Positions 32,986 to 46,023 are shown, counted from the stretch's first letter. The stretch is DNA of 64,000 nt from Euryodendron excelsum (GCA_033060915.1 CM065378.1:39253501-39317500), one strand, 5' to 3'. Notes: generated from the sequence alone by a model not told the origin. Translations and numbers: made by a program.

Positions 32986-34420
32986 TGCCTCAAATATTAC
33001 ATCAAGTCACTAGTATTACAGCCTCGAGAGTCTCCAAGACTTTGACAAAATTGTACACTTCAGAAAATACAATGGCGTCCAAACAATAAGTTTTAAAATC
33101 TTGCTCTTTTCTTGCTTTGTCTCAATTTGAAAAATAAATTAAATTTGAAAGTATACAATACGATAAAGTAGAAATGCTTAAATCTTTATGGAAATAAATA
33201 ATTAAATCAATTCTCAATAAAATGGATCAACAATGAGTAATTCAATAACAAGCTACTATGAATCCGATCAATATCTCAGCAGAGTTTATTACCAAGCCTT
33301 TCTCAGTACCATGTTGAACGCTACCTTAGTCATAACAAAAATTATAACTCAATAACAGTTCAGAGCCTCCTCAAGGTCACTCTACTATGCCACGTATGGC
33401 CTCGTGTCTTAATATTAATTATAACCCAAAGAGTATGTGATTAGTTCTATGACACTTTAGCCAAAATAAATTTAAACTCAATATTTCCAAAAGCAAACAA
33501 TTAGAAAGTCAACAGTGGACATACTGTACAAGAAGAATTTAGATAAGCATGATAAGAATACTCTTTGCAAAAAGATTTAGAAAAGAGCATACTATATACT
33601 TCTGGTTTACTTCAAATCATGTTCCCACCATTTTGTAAAAATCCTCAAATACTCATAACATTGTAAATTTCTTACGGCCAAATGAAACTCAACTCATGAC
33701 CTTTGCTGCAATGACCAAAACCTGCCTCCCTCTTCTTCTTCCTCTCTTTTCTTCTTTCTTTTTCTTCCTCTCTTATGCGGATACTCCATCTTATATATAC
33801 ACCAATCTTTCTAATTTACTAATTCAAATTGCACATGGCCGACCATCCTTGGTGCCATAGACCCTTTATTCTTTCATTCACTCAGTTTAATCATCAATGC
33901 CCTCGTCTAAAATTTCCAGCCAAGCTCAATTATCATTAACCAACCAGCAAACTCCCACATGGCTGTGCACAACCACATTAAGCAGATCACCCATTTTCTT
34001 TTTCTTTCCTTCGTCCTCCACCCATGCAAATGACATCCATGATTATACAAGTGTGTGTATTTTACCACTTTCTTTCTCCTTTTCATTATTTATTCCAACC
34101 TTTTTTTCTCTCTCTTTTCCTTTTCTCTTTTCTTCTCTTCTTTCTTCTCTCTTTATTCTTCCTTCTTTCTCTATGGTTAGTGGGTTTACAAACTCCATTA
34201 TAGCTGCAACCCACTTTGCACCAACTATAACTTTTCTTTTTCTCCTTAGTTGGCCACCAAGCAGCCTCTTTCATTCACTTCTAAGACCCACTAGTGCTAC
34301 ACACAAGTTACACCCACAATACAAGGTGCACACACACAACCATAACAATACAACCACAGTCAGGAAGGTTAACATAGGCCCAATTCACACATACTCCACG
34401 CAAAATGTCGGGGTATTACA
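32986..34420. repeat. Possible solo LTR of a gypsy element
   Basis: The stretch ends GTCGGGGTATTACA, a common end of chromovirus-type LTRs. It starts TGCCTCAAATATTACA and contains a TTATATATACAC word near 33792. The next bases (from 34421) resume similarity with 57309, as if an insertion separated them. No matching target duplication was found. A 176-codon open frame (33897-34427) lies in CT-rich sequence and is not credible as a gene. Confidence 0.4.
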
Positions 34421-34907
34421 AAATTAATCTCCTCGTTGACATTAATTCATAGATCTATGAACCCACTCAAGATTCGAGAACCTTTGCGCTGCCCATACTG
34501 GAAAATTAGAACTCCTGACTCGGCTTCTGTTATCCAAGTTTTCAACTATAGTTATTAATGGGAAATGGGATTGACAAGAAAGGTAATGTTTATCTATTAT
34601 TGCACGTTTGCATTATATGACACGAGCTAGATTAAACTCTATGCCGACCCTAATGAAAAGAAAAGGAAAAAAAAAGAAGAAAAGGTGATTCAAAGGCCAT
34701 TAAGACTATATTTGCGGAATCACATTTTGAAAAATGTAAAAGAAAATTAATAATAAAAGAAAAAGAAGAAGAAGAAAAACTCTATGCCGATCTTAAGAAT
34801 TGTGGACCGTTCACATAAAATTATTGTATAGTGTCATTGTTAATCCAATCCGGCTCAATTCGGCAGTAGAAAACTGGTCTAATGAACTTGGTTCGATTGC
34901 AATTGGT
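34421..34907. other. Non-coding flank with weak block B match
   Basis: The first 55 bases match 57309-57363 well, after which similarity fades. No gene is seen; the middle is A-rich. Confidence 0.4.
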
Positions 34908-35215
34908 TCATGAATGTTAGTCAAAAGACCAAGAATATAGGGAGACTTACCATAATATTGTAGGAGGTTCACATCCATAATTAATATTACAGCAATTAAA
35001 ACTAACCGTAGCTGTTTCTTTCACTTCTCCCAAAAAAAAAAAAAAAATTGTCGGGATAATATGGCTTAATGACACCATGGTTCATGAATGTTTGTCAAAA
35101 GACCAAGAAATTAAGGGTAGAGTACTTACCAAAATGCAGGAGGTAATTCACAACAATATTACAGAATTTAAAACGAATTACCATAGCTGCTCCTTTCACT
35201 TCCCAAAAAAAATAC
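34908..35215. repeat. Duplicated promoter module upstream of the TPD1-like gene
   Basis: A stretch of about 140 bp beginning TGTTAGTCAAAAGACCAAGAA (34915) recurs from about 35090 as TGTTTGTCAAAAGACCAAGAA. Both copies end in GTAGCTG (or ATAGCTG) followed by a TTTCACTTC word. The two units are diverged and in tandem, and lie 130-440 bp upstream of the gene start. Confidence 0.75.
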
Positions 35216-35247
35216 ATTCTCCTCATTGTTAGCCAAAGGTCTCTCAG

Positions 35248-35260
35248 CTATATAAATAGG
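35248..35260 (+). promoter_or_regulatory. TATA box of the third TPD1-like gene
   Basis: CTATATAAATAGG lies about 95 bp upstream of the ATG at 35347, a normal spacing for a plant core promoter with a short leader. Confidence 0.65.
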
Positions 35261-35346
35261 ATACCAGTTCCTACAGTTTTTCTCATTCTTGTGATCTATC
35301 TAGCTAGTGTTAAATCTCTCAGATATATTGACAGTAACTGTCTTCA

Positions 35347-35411
35347 ATGGCTGGCACCATCAAGTTTCTTTGCTTAGTTCTCTTCTTCACCCTCATGATC
35401 CAAGGTAAATA

Positions 35412-35452
<41 letters not shown>

Positions 35453-36064
35453 AAGGGTAATGTTTTACAAACAAAAAAGTTCTTACAAAATTGATCAGCA
35501 GAATAATGTGGTTGGATAATACTATTTAAAATAAAATACCAATTACAATGATTCTTAATTATAATAATGCCGCTATCATATCATTATAGTGAGATTTTTT
35601 TGTATAGATTTTCTAAAAGAATTAGCTTTTTCCTTTTTTTCAATTGGTAGACATATTTAGAAGAAACTATATGGCCTTAATTGGCCAATTTTTGGCCCCT
35701 TACAGTAATTGACTAATATCAATACCGCAATCTCTCTCTCTCTCTCTCTACAGGCAGTCTCCAATGCTATCCGGGCAAGCTTAGCATCAACCAAGAACGC
35801 ACCGGAGAGGAAGTAGAAAATAAGCCGGAATGGAAGGTGACAATCTCCAACAATTGCCCATGCAGCCAGTTGGACGTGAAACTGTCTTGTGGTGGATTTG
35901 AGACGGTGAAAAAGGTTGATCCTCAGATCCTGGCCTTAAATGGAGACCTCTGCCCCGTCAATAATGACAATCCCATCTATGGAAATACTGCCATCAGCTT
36001 CACCTATGCTTGGGATAAGCCGTTTTCGTTTTCTGTGGCTTCCTCTCAGGAAGCATGTTCTTAA
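35347..36064 (+). CDS. TPD1-like secreted protein, six-cysteine copy
   Basis: This is the most typical TPD1-like gene in the window. Exon 1 is 35347-35404 (ends CCAAG/GTAAAT), the intron is 35405-35753 with two CT runs (ends CTACAG), and exon 2 is 35754-36064. The phase and exon 1 length (58 coding bases) equal those of the other copies when they start at the inner ATG. The protein has 122 residues: a signal peptide (MAGTIKFLCLVLFFTLMIQG), then blocks KPEWKVTISNNCPC, LDVKLSCGGF, KKVDPQIL, GDLCPVNN, ISFTYAWDKP and the terminal EACS. Six cysteines are present. It probably acts in the cell wall space as a peptide ligand or partner of a receptor kinase, by analogy with TPD1; this is inference. 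It has its own TATA box and a duplicated upstream module. Confidence 0.9.
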
Positions 36065-36429
36065 TTAATCAACAAAGGAAGTTAATTAAGAATTGAGATA
36101 TGATTAACCTTGTAGTTCTCCAAATTAAGTTGTGAAATGGAAGTCACTGGGATCTCTTTTTATAGTGATTATATATATTTGACCTAAAGGCTTCTGCTAA
36201 TGGTATTATAAATAAGCAAGTGCTCAAGTTTTTAAATTCTCTTTTTATTGATCCATCCAGTTCTTCCTAATTCCGTCTGCAAACAAACAAACGCAATGAT
36301 CTGATGAGCATTCTCTTGACCTCCTTTTCTAAGCCAAGCACAATCATCTGAGTTTTCAGTACTCCAGTCATTTATAAATGAAGCATTATAAGTCATTGAA
36401 AAAGGTCAATAGTGTGAAAATACATATGC

Positions 36430-36460
<31 letters not shown>

Positions 36461-38806
36461 AGTATATATATAACAGAAGTAGCCATGTTAGTCAGACTTA
36501 ATTAGCAAAAAGTATGGCCGAGATTAATAGTTTTCTAGGCTATAAAGATGAAAGTGAAAATCATTGTGATATTTCTTTGTTTTTTTGTTATGAATATGTA
36601 CTAAGCAGTAGTGTTCTTTACTGTGAACAAGTGCTCTCTCATGAGCGCAAAAACAAGCTCTCTCTATCTCTCTCTCTTGCCAAATGCTTGTTGGTAATTC
36701 CATTTTCCCGTGTTTCAACAGCTTATAATTCTAAAACAAGTACTTTCTTATATATAATTCCATTTTCCTGCAGAGATTCTTAATCTTACAATGCCGAAAC
36801 TCAATAAGAAAGGTGTGTTTGATTTTTTTGATTTATTCACTCATTTAGGCAAACCTTGTGGATAAGGAAACCGCGCTCTTTCTCCCCTTTTTCATTATTT
36901 CTTTCTCGTAATTTAATGCTGTGTTGAATTATGCCCGCGCATGAACAAGAATATATATAACGTGGGTTCAAGTCTTCTATACCTCCCTTCCTTGAGTTTA
37001 TTTCCCATTTATCAGAAAAGAATAAGATTAGAACATAAATTATATTTTCTATATGCATTTGGGCTACAAAACCGAAAATTATAACGAGATTTGGTGATTG
37101 TTGCTACTATCATTTAAAACGATTCGTCGTAGGGGTTGGGCCAAGTGCACCCTGAATTTTTGGGAAAAAAAAAAAAGTATTGCTTGTAGTGAAAATTTAG
37201 TAATTTGGATAAGTGTAAATTGTTATATATTAAGATGTGAGAATTTACACAATTTTTGTTTTCTATTTCAAATAATATAACCCCAATACTAACTTGAATG
37301 GTTTTAAGATATTTTATTTATTTATTTTTGATTGCTAATGTATATTCATCAAACGTATTCACACTTATAAAACAAGCTATTTTGACGGTTATAAGACAAG
37401 CTATTCTTATATGAGCTCTAAACTAGTTCTCTTTACCAATATGATAATTTACACGCATTCATCACACATTAGTACTATCAAAGCGACAAGTAAAGAACAA
37501 GAGATACAGTTTTTCTCGTAAAAATTCAACTTGGGAAAAAATCATGTCCAGTAGACCAAACACTATAATGAACAGGTTACATAAGTCCAACTTACATACA
37601 ATCACAACAAACAAACTCCATGAATGCCGCTCGAATCCTCACGAACTGCGGTTGAAGTTAACTTGCTCGATTCCTTGAGTTTCTGTTCTCCCTGGTTTCG
37701 GCTACAACACCGAATTACGACAGTATTTTTTTCTCGTTTTTGAAATCTACAAAGACGATCTCGCAATTGTGTTATTCTGTTTAGTACTCCAGTGAAGGAA
37801 TTCTGTATGCTCAGCAACTATTCTATGATTACTTTACCAAGATCTTAATTGTATTATGTACCTGCACTCTGTTCTTTTCTATTGTATTAATCTTTTCTAA
37901 ATTTCAGAGATATAGAATATGTATAATTCCCTAGGCTCTTATAGCAGCTCTAAGACTCCTCAAAAAGTAGGCTGAAACTACCTTTTGATTGACTAAGATA
38001 GCTTGGCTTGAGAGTCCTCAATTCTGGATGGATTTGGATGTGATTAGAGCTTAATTCAAACCAGACTTTGGCGCATCGCTCGAGCCAAGTTCGAGCCAAG
38101 TTCGAGCAATGCATTCTGAATCTCTGATTCTGCAAACAGTCCACATATTGCTCGAGTTATGTATAGTTGGCTCAAGCCATGGTTTTCTACATATTTAGAT
38201 TACTCTCGAAAAATTACATAGAATCTATAAATTACGGAGTTTGAATGGACATGTGAACATAGAGATATGATATTTCAAACTTTTAGCTCTATATACTTTA
38301 AACGCTTGTATTGCAGTTTAAACAGCTTGTATTCTAGCAGGTTAAACTTGAATCTTAGACTTACTTGACCCAAATACTACTTGAAATAAGATACAAGCAA
38401 TGAGTTTTTGTCTATATTTGTTTTGTCTACTTGAATCTTAGACTTATTGACACGATGTTTGGTCCAATAGTAACTTTGCACAAACTAAAAGATAGTTCTT
38501 TTGCAAATGAGTGACTTCATAGCATCTCGATCATTGGAACGGACAGAAAACTTGCCCAAGTAAGTTTGGTTATTTACATATAAATAAGCCCGAAAACCTG
38601 ATAGTTACAAAATAGCCTAATACAAAAAAATTGACAAAAATAAAACTTACAAGTTACAACATCTCAATGGATATATATGTATGTATATGTATTGCTTACA
38701 GTTACAAACTTACAAGTTACAACATCTCAATGTATTGTAATTTACATTTGGGTTGTCCTATATAGGGGTTCTTTCAGTTAAATATTGACTATATTATTCA
38801 ACCAAT
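36065..38806. other. Intergenic stretch without recognised genes
   Basis: No gene is seen. There is a (TG)n run at 36437-36461 and a CT-rich stretch near 36655-36678. At 38070-38170 words such as GCTCGAGCCAAGTTCGAGCC recur, a style seen in copia LTRs, so an LTR fragment is possible. Two copies of ACTTACAAGTTACAACATCTC lie at about 38646 and 38707. Confidence 0.4.
36437..36461. repeat. (TG)n microsatellite
   Basis: A pure TG run flanked by TA repeats, downstream of the six-cysteine TPD1-like gene. Confidence 0.9.
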
Positions 38807-40285
38807 ATGGCGTCTCAGCAACAGAAGCCCCAGGAGCCTTGGCATTCTCTAGATCAGCAAATGGGTTCAAGTGATCATATGGGTGACCTAATTTCTAAGC
38901 CTTTCTCTCTAAGGTGATTAATAATGGCTTTGGACTTCATATTCTTCTTAGTCTTTTCTCAATGTTCACTCACTCTAGCTTTGAATCGTTATCGCATGTG
39001 TTTTGATGTTGCACTTCATCACATCATGAACAGTCCTACATATCGTAATTAATGTATAGCATGTTTCTGAATCCTTTTATTATAATTAGTCAGTATTGTT
39101 TGAACTTCCTTTTGGGATTCTCATGTAGATTGTGAAGTGATTGCTTCTTTTAGTCAGCTTTCTTGTATAAGGGGAAAAAAAGCACTCAAACTAGCATAAT
39201 GTCTGTTGGTTAATTGATGTCCAAGTGATCTGAATTCTGCTTTAGATAGGTTGTTTCCTATCTTGAGATATTACTCGATTAAATGGGCTGTTTTCTATCA
39301 AGCCTTCAACTAATCAAACTTCTTGGTTGGCTAATTTGATTAATTATTGAATTTTGTTTGTGGGGCAATCATTATTTGTGCTCTGTTTGTTGTATGTATA
39401 AATAAGCATCAAGTTTAACCTTTATTAGCTCGCTAAATTCTCGATGTCACATCACTTGTTGGGCTGTATTGGCATATTAAAGTTTCTTTGATTTTTCTTC
39501 TTTCTTGTGGAGCTTAATGTTGACTTATCATCAAGGCAAGATTTCTTGTTTTATAATTCCAAAGGCAGAAGAAGGTTGAGATTTTTTGTTTGGAGATTTA
39601 AGGACTTGCTCCTCAGTTATCGCTTCTAACTTTTTCTCTGTCTCAACCTTTGTGTAACAGACAGTATGTTCTTGCTGCTTGTCAGAAAGATATCTATCGT
39701 AGTTGGCCATTTGCAGATAGATACTTGCAAATCTGTTTAAGGCATGGTATCAGCAATGTGCTTCCAACCTTGGAATCCTGCAATTCTGCAACTAAAAATC
39801 AACTACAAGGGGAAGTGAGGTTAGGAAATGCTCAATGTAAGAAAGAAGATGTTTCGAGTATGGAAATAGACAGACATGTAGTTGGAAATAACTCATTCTT
39901 TTATGATGTGATTTCAGAAGTTGCCGTGGTGGCCTGCCATTTATCTTTTTCTAGCAATAGCTCCAAGTGTGAAGAGACCAATCAATTTAGTTCTGATGAT
40001 ATCCCTCAACCCACGGTTCCTATGTGTCAAAGGTCAACTATCATGCCAAGTCTGCACCCTCATGTTGATAAGAGGAGCACTGAAACCTTGATTTCCCACA
40101 AGATTTTGAGATGCAGGCATCGGAAGCGCAAGAGGAAACCTAAGAAACGATCCATGGCGGATATTTTAGCTGTAGCAAAGGGTTGCACTTTGCAGGACCT
40201 TTACAGGTATGAGGCATTCGGCTTTGATTCAAAGAACGACCTAGATTATAATGTTGGTCAAGAAAGAAGCAGTGCCTTGAATTGA
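38807..40285 (+). CDS. Basic, probably nuclear protein of unknown function (two exons)
   Basis: Exon 1 is 38807-38913, starting MASQQQKPQEPWHSLDQQM and ending CTAAG/GTGATT. The intron is 38914-39660, ending TGTAACAG. Exon 2 is 39661-40285. The joined frame is 243 codons. The start of exon 2 reads QYVLAACQKDIYRSWPFADR and YLQICLRHGISNVLP, a compact block that looks conserved. The middle is Ser-rich. A basic cluster RCRHRKRKRKPKKRSMADI at about 187-205 is a likely nuclear signal. I do not recognise a named family. A possible donor (TACAG/GTATGA) at 40207 means that the gene may have a third exon instead of the stop at 40285. The gene lies outside the duplicated blocks. Confidence 0.6.
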
Positions 40286-40906
40286 TCACAGTTCTAGATC
40301 TGAGCTAGTAGAGGGTGAGCAAAAAGACATTCAAGGAGATGAGATTGCAGTATCTCAAGGCAATATAATGGGCTAACATAGGTTGGTAATGAAAATCCAG
40401 CTGATCCAGTACAAGACTAAGTCATGGAATGGAGGATTGAACTCTTCCAAACCAGCTCAAGTCAATGTACATTTTTTTCTGGCACACTTTTTGGATATTC
40501 AGTACAGAATCTTGTCTTACTTCCCTTCACCACCACCCCCCCCACCGAAAATCTTATATTTGATGCAATTTTTTAAAATCCATCTTTATGTTGTTACTAG
40601 CGGTTACATAATAGGGAATTTAAATTTTTTTCTTTGATGATTATCCCTTTTGTCTGCCTTTTTTTGCCCATAGTGATTCCTGCTGTGTATCTAATTTGCT
40701 TCATATCTGACCAATTTTCATTGGAAACCTCATATAGTTCCTAAAACGAAGTTTAGAGCATTGATTTTGTACTTTTCCTTCCTCTTCTAGTCTCTTGAGC
40801 CATGACAAAATAGAAATACTCAAGGTAGACAAGGAGTGCATCACAAAGCCATGATGGCCCATTTTTGGGATGTATTGAGAGTGATTTGTTTTAAGGTGGC
40901 AAATAT
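40286..40906. other. 3' flank of the basic-protein gene
   Basis: No further gene is seen. There is a short CACCACCCCCCCCACC run near 40530 and the rest is AT-rich. Remaining exons or the 3' UTR of the gene at 38807 could be here. Confidence 0.4.
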
Positions 40907-40948
40907 TGCTATGGGGAGCTTGGTGGAGATGCCAAGCTCCCCATAGCA
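40907..40948. other. Perfect 17-bp hairpin
   Basis: TGCTATGGGGAGCTTGG (40907-40923) is followed, after 8 bases, by its exact reverse complement (40932-40948). A third copy of the arm lies at 41016-41032. It could be a small MITE core, a hairpin RNA locus, or a remnant of an inverted repeat. Confidence 0.8.
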
Positions 40949-41234
40949 TAATGAAGATGTTGGATCTATCAGATTAATGCACAATGGATGGTGGTAAAAG
41001 ATTATAAATTCTTGAGCTATGGGGAGCTTGGCCTCTTGTAGGTTTACTAAAAGAATCTAGAGGATTAAAATGAATAAACCGCAAGAGAAAAATTAGAAAA
41101 AAGTTGAGGTTTTTCAATTAGGAAATACTGCTAGAGATGCCAACTTTTGGGGGTGATTGGTGAGGTTGTTTCATTGCGACCCAAGCATCATAAGTATGAA
41201 ATACATAACAACATCTTTGTACATAATAGCGTCT

Positions 41235-41315
41235 TTGTTTATATAAGTATGCGTACACCTTACCCTCCATGAACCCTACAGTGGCGGGAGGGTTGGGCTG
41301 CCCTTTTTTCTTAGG
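41235..41315 (+). repeat. Au-like SINE 3' fragment
   Basis: GTACACCTTACCCTCCATGA, then CCCTACAGTGGCGGGAGGG and GGGCTGCCCTTTTTTC, match the known 3' part of Au-type plant SINEs from memory. The 5' promoter part is missing or very diverged. Confidence 0.5.
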
Positions 41316-41398
41316 GATGCCTACTTTTCAATTTCTAATAGTCACATTTCTGAAAAACAAAGCTGCCTTTCTCTTATCTTGCAATGACCCAATTGTAG

Positions 41399-41437
<39 letters not shown>

Positions 41438-42744
41438 CTGGTGAACTTGAATCTTTTTATTTTTATTTTTTTAATACTCGAAATCATTAACCACTTTGGG
41501 GGAATCTCTTTTCTATGGAAAACTTAATAATTATTGGCTAGTGACACAATAATTTTTCATCTGCAACCAAATCCTATAGAAAGCCGAGTTCGGTTCTTAA
41601 AACTCATCTAGCTTCTCATATTTCAAATCTTCTATCTTGTTAAGTAAATTAACACTTTTTAAAGTATTTCAGGAAGCATCTAATGTACCACTAACCAAAG
41701 TTTAAGATTATTCTGAAGCTAAAGCCAAAAATCTGAATAGATAATTCTTTGCTTTCACCGGCCATAATTTGGAAACTATCGAACTTAAATCCTTGGTCGC
41801 AAGTTAAGCAGGAAATAAGATAATGATCTGTCATGCCTCGGAGCAGATGAAAAACACTGGGAGAACTGAAGTGGTGGAGCATAGTTATTGGAGAACTCTC
41901 TATTTTGAGGGAAACTTATTTATCTAGAAACTTGTGGAGGTGAAAGTCTCATGAAGTTTTGAGCGCTATTTCTAGACAATTTTAATCAAATGTATAAAAA
42001 AAACTCTAAAGCAGTTAACTTTTTTAATAAAATTCTTTTTTGTCATGCATTTAGAAAATACGGAGAAATCGTATTAGAAACACATTGTATGCATGCAAAA
42101 TTTCAGTTAATTACAAATTACCAAGTGTCGCAAAAAATTAAAGAATTTGATACAATCATTGGCAAATAACATGCTACCACATACCTAAAAGGTCTCAAAT
42201 CAAGATTTCAGAAGAGCCAAATCATATTCAGTCACGTGTCAAACTAATATTCATCTATTTTTAAAATAAATAAACAAATATAATTATCATGACTTTTACA
42301 TCATTAAAATTAAATTAATAAAGGCGTAATTATCAAACAACTATTGATAAATGTTAATTTTATCTCTTTAAAAATAAAAGATAATAAATAGTAAAGAGAA
42401 AATAAGCAATCAACAAGAGATTTAACAGGACTCTCTTGCACCCTCAAATATAAATAGGAGTGATCTCTACCAAATTGAAGGAACAATTATTCATAAACAA
42501 TTCAATAAGGTAGAAAAACTCCATCGGACTAAAACTCAGATTCAAACTTAATAGTTCGTTGCAAAGCCTACAATTTTAATATCTTCTTCAACCAAATTTA
42601 AGGAATATCTTAATTTAATATGGGAACAAGCGTTTAAAACCGTCCTCAAAGAGAAGAATTAGATGATTGTTCTTTTATCTAGAATATCCAAAAGACTGTA
42701 CCTACTTTTCTCAAAGTTAATAAATTTATTTTTTTACTCATTTG
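41316..42744. other. Non-coding stretch before block B
   Basis: No gene is seen. It has a (CT)n run at 41400-41434 and AT-rich sequence after 42000. It ends where block B begins. Confidence 0.5.
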
Positions 42745-43062
42745 TATTGTCTTTATTTTGTAGGCAAGAAATGTGTGTGTACGTATGTTTCTCATAAATT
42801 GCATGCACTATTTTCAATACTCTCAAAACTTATTTTTAACAATAATATGAAATTATACTTAGAAATCTCTTTAAATATTGTTTAACAATCCTACTTTAAT
42901 TGATCATTGTGTGAAGGGTGAGAGGGGTATACCGAATTGGAAAAGAGGTTGGTGGTAGAAAGCCCTCTGGGAAGTTGACGGCAGACATTGACTGGATGGA
43001 GGAGTACCAGAGATGGAGGAAAGAGAGCTGAAGCAAACCTAGGAAGAAAGAGAATGACAGTG

Positions 43063-43068
<6 letters not shown>

Positions 43069-43135
<67 letters not shown>
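43069..43135. repeat. (GA)n microsatellite (block B)
   Basis: The counterpart of the run at 309-359, longer by 16 bases. Confidence 0.95.
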
Positions 43136-43137
<2 letters not shown>

Positions 43138-43275
43138 TCTTACTTGCTGTTGGTTATGATCTTGATGTCTTTGTTTAGGGAAGGGTCTTCCCCTTATATA
43201 GGGGAGGGAACCTTGGGGACTGAGGTAACCCGTGAGTGCTCAGGGCCAGTTGGCCAGTCTCTCTTATTAACTCTA

Positions 43276-44759
43276 TGCTTTGATTTTAATAATAATAAAA
43301 AAATATGTTAAGAATCTAATGACTCTACTTAATGTGTAGATCATATTATGTGTTATGTGTTTAATATCATTAGGTTTATGAATTGAAGGTTGAAATATAG
43401 AAAATCTTGTGTGTTGCAAACTTATTAAGCATGTTGAAGGTTGTTGAGCAAGAATGTTTGAATAATGAAGAACTTTATAATAAGATTATGTTCATAATCT
43501 TATTTTGAAAAGATTGAAGGTGCTCAAAGATGATGAAAACTTGTAGAAAAGAAGATCACAAAACATGTAAGCTCTACATAAAGATTTGAAGATGTCTTGC
43601 ATCAATGGAAGGCTGAAGAACTTTACAAAGCATTAATATGGATTAAATCTATTTCGAAGAGATTGAAGGTGTTGTTGAAGGTTAACATATCTTGAAAAAG
43701 TTGTTTCAAGTTGTGAAAGCTTCATTTGGATGATTCTTTAAGAGCTTGAAGATTTGAGAGAAGTTTGGTTAAGATTGACAAAAGTTGAGTCTCTGAACAA
43801 AGGAGTCGACACTTCCATTCTAAGAGTCGATATATTGGTCCAGAATGTGAAGTCTTGAAAAAGATCCAAAAGGATTGACGCCTTTATTCTAGGAATTAAC
43901 ACATTTGGACAGAACTTTGATAAAGTTTGGTGGAAGTCAGAGGAGTCGACACCAAGATTCCAAGGATTGACACTTTTGGGCAGAATGTTGAACAACATTT
44001 GTACCTCCATTCCAGGGGTCGACACCTAGAGCCCAATGGTCTGATTTTTGAACGTTTTGTGAGGCCGAAAACACATTAAATGCTCTCTTAGCTACCACTA
44101 AAGGCTAGAATCAATGCAAGGCTATAAATACAAAATTTTTGCAGTATTTATACAAGATTATAAGTGTTGTTTTTAAAGATCAAAGCTGATTTTTTGAACC
44201 CTAACTACTACATTATCTTTGTTGAATACTTGGAGGTTATTCATCGAGCTTAACTCATTTATTCTTTGCGAGATATACTCATTATATAAATTTTATTTAT
44301 TTCAATTGGGTGGATTTGTAAACTTGTGAGTTTGAGTATTTTTAAAAAAAAATCATTTATAAGTTTGAGTGAAACTTGCAAAAAATCATTTATAAGTTTG
44401 AGTGAAACTTGAATAAAATTACTTGAGTTTTGAGAGTATGGGAAGAACTCTTATAAAAGTGAGTAAGACACTTGATAAACTAGCAATAATTGTGTAAAGG
44501 GACTTTTAAATAGTGGACAAGGTTTTCAAGGGGATCTTGAGGAAGAGGATGTAAGTTACAAGTTGTGACCGAATCTTGATAAATCGTTGTGTGTTCATTG
44601 TGCTCTATTTTTCACTTTTTACATCATATTATTGATTGCTTTGTTCATACATTAATTAGCTATCGTTCCATTCCTTTATTAGTTTTTAATTACATTATTT
44701 GATATTACCTTTGAGAAACTCAATTCACCCCTCTTTTGGGTTATATATTTGGGCCAACA
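43276..44759 (+). repeat. Probable solo LTR (block B copy)
   Basis: The counterpart of 503-2005. It begins TGCTTTGATTTTAATAAT and ends GGGCCAACA. It has the same internal repeated motif (43805-44030) and no internal domain. No clean target duplication is seen here either. Confidence 0.45.
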
Positions 44760-45754
44760 CCTTTGGGCCCGATGTTCTAGAGGTCAACCCTGCAGTTGAG
44801 ATCTTCCCCAGAGTATTGGTGGGATTCGGTCAAGTGGCAATACTTGACCTACATTAAATGCTTTTGTCTTATTCCGATGATGTATATTCCATGGAGATCC
44901 GTTGAAGATTTCTCTCTTTAAGACTGGTTAAGGGCGAGGCCGCCTTGATGAGCCCTCAGCTCCATCCTTCAATTCACTTATGTTTTGATGGTCCCATTTG
45001 AGGGCGACCTTGAGGCGGTCTCTAGGTCCTACTCCTAACCTAGGTTGTTGAGTTGCCCTACGAAAAATCTTAGTCAAGTAATGGAGAGGTAGCTTAATAG
45101 AGAGTACGCTTGATAGAGAGGTTCCATGACCAAGCCAATAAGTATTGAGAGTGAAGCAGTAAGATGAGTGCACTCGGGCAAATAGTCATTCAGCTAGGCT
45201 GAGGGGATGTCTTGAGGTGCCATTAATTGGCGAGGAGCCTGCTTGGTGCCTAAGCTAGAAGGAATGCCTCAAGTATTGTCCTCGGCTGGCGAGGCCCAAC
45301 CATCGAGGTGAGGATGACATGGAGTTGATGTGGCCCACCACGTAGGAGATCAGATACCATGCACTTACAATCATGAAAGTGTTTTAAGGCATATAAGACT
45401 TGTTTCTCATAATATTTTTTTTTTACCACATTTCACATTTTATTCTTCCCTTGTCACTTCTTCTTCTTCTCCTTATTGTCAACCATGAGTTAGCGTATTG
45501 ACTTCATCCAATATTTCTCTCAAATGAAGCGTCTTTACTTGTCTTACGATTTCATAAAGTCCTTCTGGCTCGTTATGTACACATAATATTAGTACTTTCT
45601 TCGAAGCTTGAATAATATGTCAAAAGGTTTAAGTCTAATATTAGATAATTTTTTTATTTTAGTATGAAAATATTATCTAATTAAATATTTTTGTTTTTTT
45701 GATAAATTTTAGTTTGAATTAAAAAATAAACATAAAGTTAGGTTCATATATAGA
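44760..45754. other. Unclassified repeat-derived sequence of block B
   Basis: It matches 2006-2880, then jumps to the match of 7705 onward. The joint at about 45638 has the word AAGTCTAATATTAGAT, combining the two sides with a few shared bases. No gene is seen. Confidence 0.5.
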
Positions 45755-46023
45755 CTTCGTTTGATACAGCTTAAATTTAGCTTTTTTCGCTTATAAGTAA
45801 AAAAAAAAAAAATGTTTTAAGCTTTTTTGCTTTTATAAGCTGATAAGTAAAGAAGCAAAATAGCAAAAAAGTTGAATAAACTTTACTTTTTTAATTATAA
45901 GCCAAAAAAGCCGGAAAAAAAATTGTAAAAAAGCCTTCAGCCGATTCAGATACCGAATCCCATCTCTTGGAGAGAGGTGCAGAAGCTCTCCCTTTGACTT
46001 GGGGGGCCTTACCAAACGGCCCA
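45755..46023. mobile_element. hAT-like MITE (block B copy)
   Basis: The counterpart of 7830-8132. Left end TCGTTTGATACAGC, right end TTACCAAACGGCC. Six G residues stand where block A has 24. Confidence 0.4.

Noticed and set aside
33897..34427. 176-codon open frame rich in Ser and Phe
   Set aside because: CT-rich low-complexity sequence within a probable LTR; no domain, no signal of selection.
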